Assembly: GCF_900101745.1 (NCBI RefSeq)
Contig: NZ_FNAD01000028.1
Coordinates: 1 to 42,069 of the forward strand
Length of the DNA: 42,069 nt
Direction: 5' to 3'
Source of the DNA: Glycomyces harbinensis
GTDB lineage: Bacteria; Actinomycetota; Actinomycetes; Mycobacteriales; Micromonosporaceae
Positions 40,501 through 42,069 of the stretch are shown in pieces. The position numbers and the translations under genes are program-made. The notes beneath the pieces were generated by a model. It saw only the letters and a program-made list of their open reading frames with translations, was not told where the DNA came from and did no database searches. The number at the start of each line of letters is the position of its first letter. The first letter of the stretch is position 1.

Positions 40501-41715
40501 TCAGGCGGCCTCGGGCCGGTCGACCCAGCCGGCGACGATGACGAGCCCTGAGGTGCGGTGCCGGGCGAGGTAGGCGAAGGGCCGGTCGAAGCGGATCTCG
40601 GCGGCCCGGTGCCTGTGGTCGAAGACGGGGACGCCGCCGAAGGCCTCCATGGCCATCGCGGTGATCACCGCGGCCTCGAACCCCGTGGCGCTGAACGTGG
40701 CGGTCGCCGTCTGCTTCGCTTGGCTCACGTACAGACGGGCGCCGGGCTCGTTCGGCACGGCGAGGCGGCCGAAGCGGGCGCGGTCCTTGTCGGTGGCGAG
40801 CGTGAGGCCGAGTGCGGCGGCGTCCTGGCCGAGGTCGAGGTCGGCGTCGAGTTGGAAGCCGACGGTCTGGACCCGGACCTCCGGGCCGGTCTGGGGCGAC
40901 GAGCCCATGTACTCGATGGCCGTGACGCCCACCGCCTGGTCGCCCGGTTCGAGCGCGGTCGCCGAGCGGCCCCAGTCGGGTGCGGTCGCGGCGTCGATGA
41001 GCGTGGTCAGGACCTGTTGCGGCGCAAGGTCTTCGCGGCCGATGCAGAGCAGGACGTCGATGTCGCCGTCGCCGGGGATCGTGAGCACCGAGGCGTCGTC
41101 GGAGATGCGCAGGACGTCGTCGCGGAGCATCGTGGTGAGGGTCCGGCAGCGGCCGAGTTCGGACCAGGGGCCGGACGCGAAGGCCCACTGGCCTTCGGTG
41201 AACGGCGTCAGCCAGCGGGTGCGCACCAGCAGGGCGCTGGCGAGGGCGATGTCGACGGGCTTGCTGAAGTCGAGCGGCATCTCGGGGATGAGGCCGTCGG
41301 TGTGCTCGGCGGCCCAGGCGTCGAGGGCGGCCTTGTCGACGGCGGGGACGCCGGTGAGCGAGTCGGCGGTGCCGCTCGGCAGGCCGGCGACCCATTCGGG
41401 GTCGAGGGTGACGCGTTCACCGGCCCAGACGCCGAGCGCGAGGCGGATCGACGCGGTGGTCTCGGCGGCGTCCAGGAGTGCCTTGGGGGCCAAGGCGGCC
41501 CGTTCGAGGGTGACGCCCGCGGCGGCGAGGAGTTCGTCCCGGGTCTCCCCCGTCGCGCCGGTGGCGAGCATGCACAGCAGCGGCCAGATGCCGAGTCCGG
41601 ACGCGACCGCCGGGGCCTCGGCGCGGGCGGCGAGCCAGCGCCGGGTCAGGTCGTTGGCGGCGGCGGTCTCGGGGGCGATCAGCTCGGGTCGGGACGAGTC
41701 ATGTGGAGGGAGCAT
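40501..41715 (-). CDS. Bacterial serpin-like protein
   Basis: A 404-aa protein that resembles serpins, the suicide inhibitors of serine or cysteine proteases. Helix B/C resembles the family (LGIWPLLCMLATGATGETRDEL at ~43-64), as does ALLVRTRWLTPF (strand 3A region). Near the C-terminus come TGFEAAVITAMAMEAFGG, where the reactive-loop hinge should be, and the terminal FDRPFAYLARHRTSGLVIVAGWVDRP, which parallels the serpin FxRPFxFLIRDxxTGxILFMGRVxxP signature. There is no signal peptide, so it is predicted cytosolic. The hinge is less Ala/Thr-rich than in inhibitory serpins, so inhibition is not assured. It converges on the DinB-like gene with a 3-bp gap. Confidence 0.75.
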   Translation of the reverse strand: MLPPHDSSRPELIAPETAAANDLTRRWLAARAEAPAVASGLGIWPLLCMLATGATGETRDELLAAAGVTLERAALAPKALLDAAETTASIRLALGVWAGERVTLDPEWVAGLPSGTADSLTGVPAVDKAALDAWAAEHTDGLIPEMPLDFSKPVDIALASALLVRTRWLTPFTEGQWAFASGPWSELGRCRTLTTMLRDDVLRISDDASVLTIPGDGDIDVLLCIGREDLAPQQVLTTLIDAATAPDWGRSATALEPGDQAVGVTAIEYMGSSPQTGPEVRVQTVGFQLDADLDLGQDAAALGLTLATDKDRARFGRLAVPNEPGARLYVSQAKQTATATFSATGFEAAVITAMAMEAFGGVPVFDHRHRAAEIRFDRPFAYLARHRTSGLVIVAGWVDRPEAA

Positions 41716-41793
41716 GCGCCGGATGCTATCCGGGGCCCGCTAGCTTGATTTTTAACCTTTGGTGCTGGTCAGGCACTCCCGCTTGAATACGAG

Positions 41794-41853
41794 CGAAGCC
41801 CTTGCTTGATGATTCTTGTTGCGACACAAAGAATCTCAACAGCAAGGGCTTCG
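41794..41853 (+). promoter_or_regulatory. Hairpin sequestering the transposase ribosome site
   Basis: Outer arms CGAAGCCCTTGCT (41794-41806) and AGCAAGGGCTTCG (41841-41853) pair perfectly over 13 bp. Inside, GATTCTT (41811-41817) pairs with AAGAATC (41829-41835), and TGA with TCA. The right arm contains AAGGG, the only ribosome site six bases before the TTG start at 41855. A transcript entering from outside would fold and hide it. This may also be near the left end of the element, whose terminal repeat cannot be confirmed from one side. Confidence 0.6.
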
Positions 41854-41854
41854 T

Positions 41855-42069
41855 TTGTCTATTCTCCCTGAACCCGGCACCGGCGCGGGAGCCGGGGCGC
41901 TGCGGGACTTCCGGGCCGGATTCCATCAGTGCCTGACCGCCCGCTCGGATGCGCTGTTCGAGCTGACCGACGCGGTGCTGTGTAGCTCCGGGCCAGTGGT
42001 TTCGCTGCCGGGCTTGTCACTGACCGGGGTGTTCACCCGAGGGCACGGTGCACTCTACGACGCTCTGTC
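41855..42069 (+). mobile_element. Transposase, N-terminal part (IS701-like/NF041680-type), truncated by window edge
   Basis: From TTG 41855 the frame reads LSILPEPGTG, then LRDFRAGFHQCLTARSDALFELTDAVL and GLSLTGVFTRGHGALYDAL, open to the last base. From memory this start is shared by many streptomycete transposases annotated as IS701-like or NF041680 family DDE transposases; FxxCLTxRxDALFELTDAVL and RGHGALYDAL are the hallmarks. Only 71 codons are inside the window, so the catalytic acids cannot be examined. It lies 140 bp beyond the serpin gene start; the left end of the element must fall between 41716 and about 41794. Confidence 0.75.

Noticed and set aside
41726..41926. A 66-codon minus-strand frame at the transposase start
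   Set aside because: It overlaps the hairpin and the transposase start, has no motif, and its composition matches an antisense shadow.
1..42069. CRISPR array, tRNA genes, or prophage
   Set aside because: No regularly spaced direct repeats, no tRNA-like cloverleaf noticed on either strand, and no phage structural or integrase genes.

Overview
The window is high-GC, densely packed actinobacterial chromosome. A mycothiol ligase (mshC), a putative mycothiol-dependent/DinB-type protein, GTG/TTG starts, several possibly leaderless genes and the 16S rRNA 5' end all point to Actinomycetia. A Glycomycetaceae or Micromonosporales relative is a low-confidence guess from memory of 16S and gene content. 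The left edge is the 5' end of a 16S rRNA gene on the minus strand with a leader and promoter region of about 600 bp. The right edge is the start of a transposase gene.

Layout: (1) 892-2896, OsmC peroxiredoxin and a solitary KamA-type radical-SAM aminomutase with a structured leader. (2) 2902-8706, redox/regulator region: a flavodoxin-fold NAD(P)H oxidoreductase divergent from an MmyB-like regulator, then four tandem imine-reductase-like NADP dehydrogenases divergent from an HxlR regulator. (3) 8714-21672, mostly housekeeping and single-enzyme genes: DUF2087 regulator, HAD phosphatase, thymidine kinase, cobalamin-dependent methionine synthase, a 52-aa membrane protein, a PPOX flavoprotein, phenylalanine hydroxylase, an orphan HoxX, MshC, an aldo/keto reductase lacking its catalytic Tyr, a VOC protein and an AraC regulator. 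(4) 21686-27962, ABC-F protein, M20 peptidase, KhtTU-like K+/H+ antiporter, secreted beta-lactamase-fold protein. (5) 28052-35747, a complete-looking lysine 2,3-/5,6-aminomutase degradation cluster in two divergent operons. (6) 35873-41715, small membrane protein, heterodimeric ABC exporter with strongly asymmetric ATP sites, DinB-like protein, serpin. (7) 41794-42069, IS-type transposase preceded by a hairpin that would hide its ribosome binding site.

The main system is the lysine cluster. KamA would convert L-lysine to L-beta-lysine. KamDE (B12 and PLP dependent, with a MutL-like reactivase) would convert that to 3,5-diaminohexanoate. Kdd would oxidise it to 5-amino-3-oxohexanoate, Kce would cleave this with acetyl-CoA to acetoacetate and 3-aminobutyryl-CoA, and Kal would remove ammonia to give crotonyl-CoA. 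This is the pathway known from lysine-fermenting anaerobes. Here it sits in a genome that also encodes an O2-using phenylalanine hydroxylase and mycothiol synthesis. The CoA-transferase and butyryl-CoA dehydrogenase steps of the fermenters are absent from the window. All functional calls rest on reading motifs and family resemblance; no database search was run.
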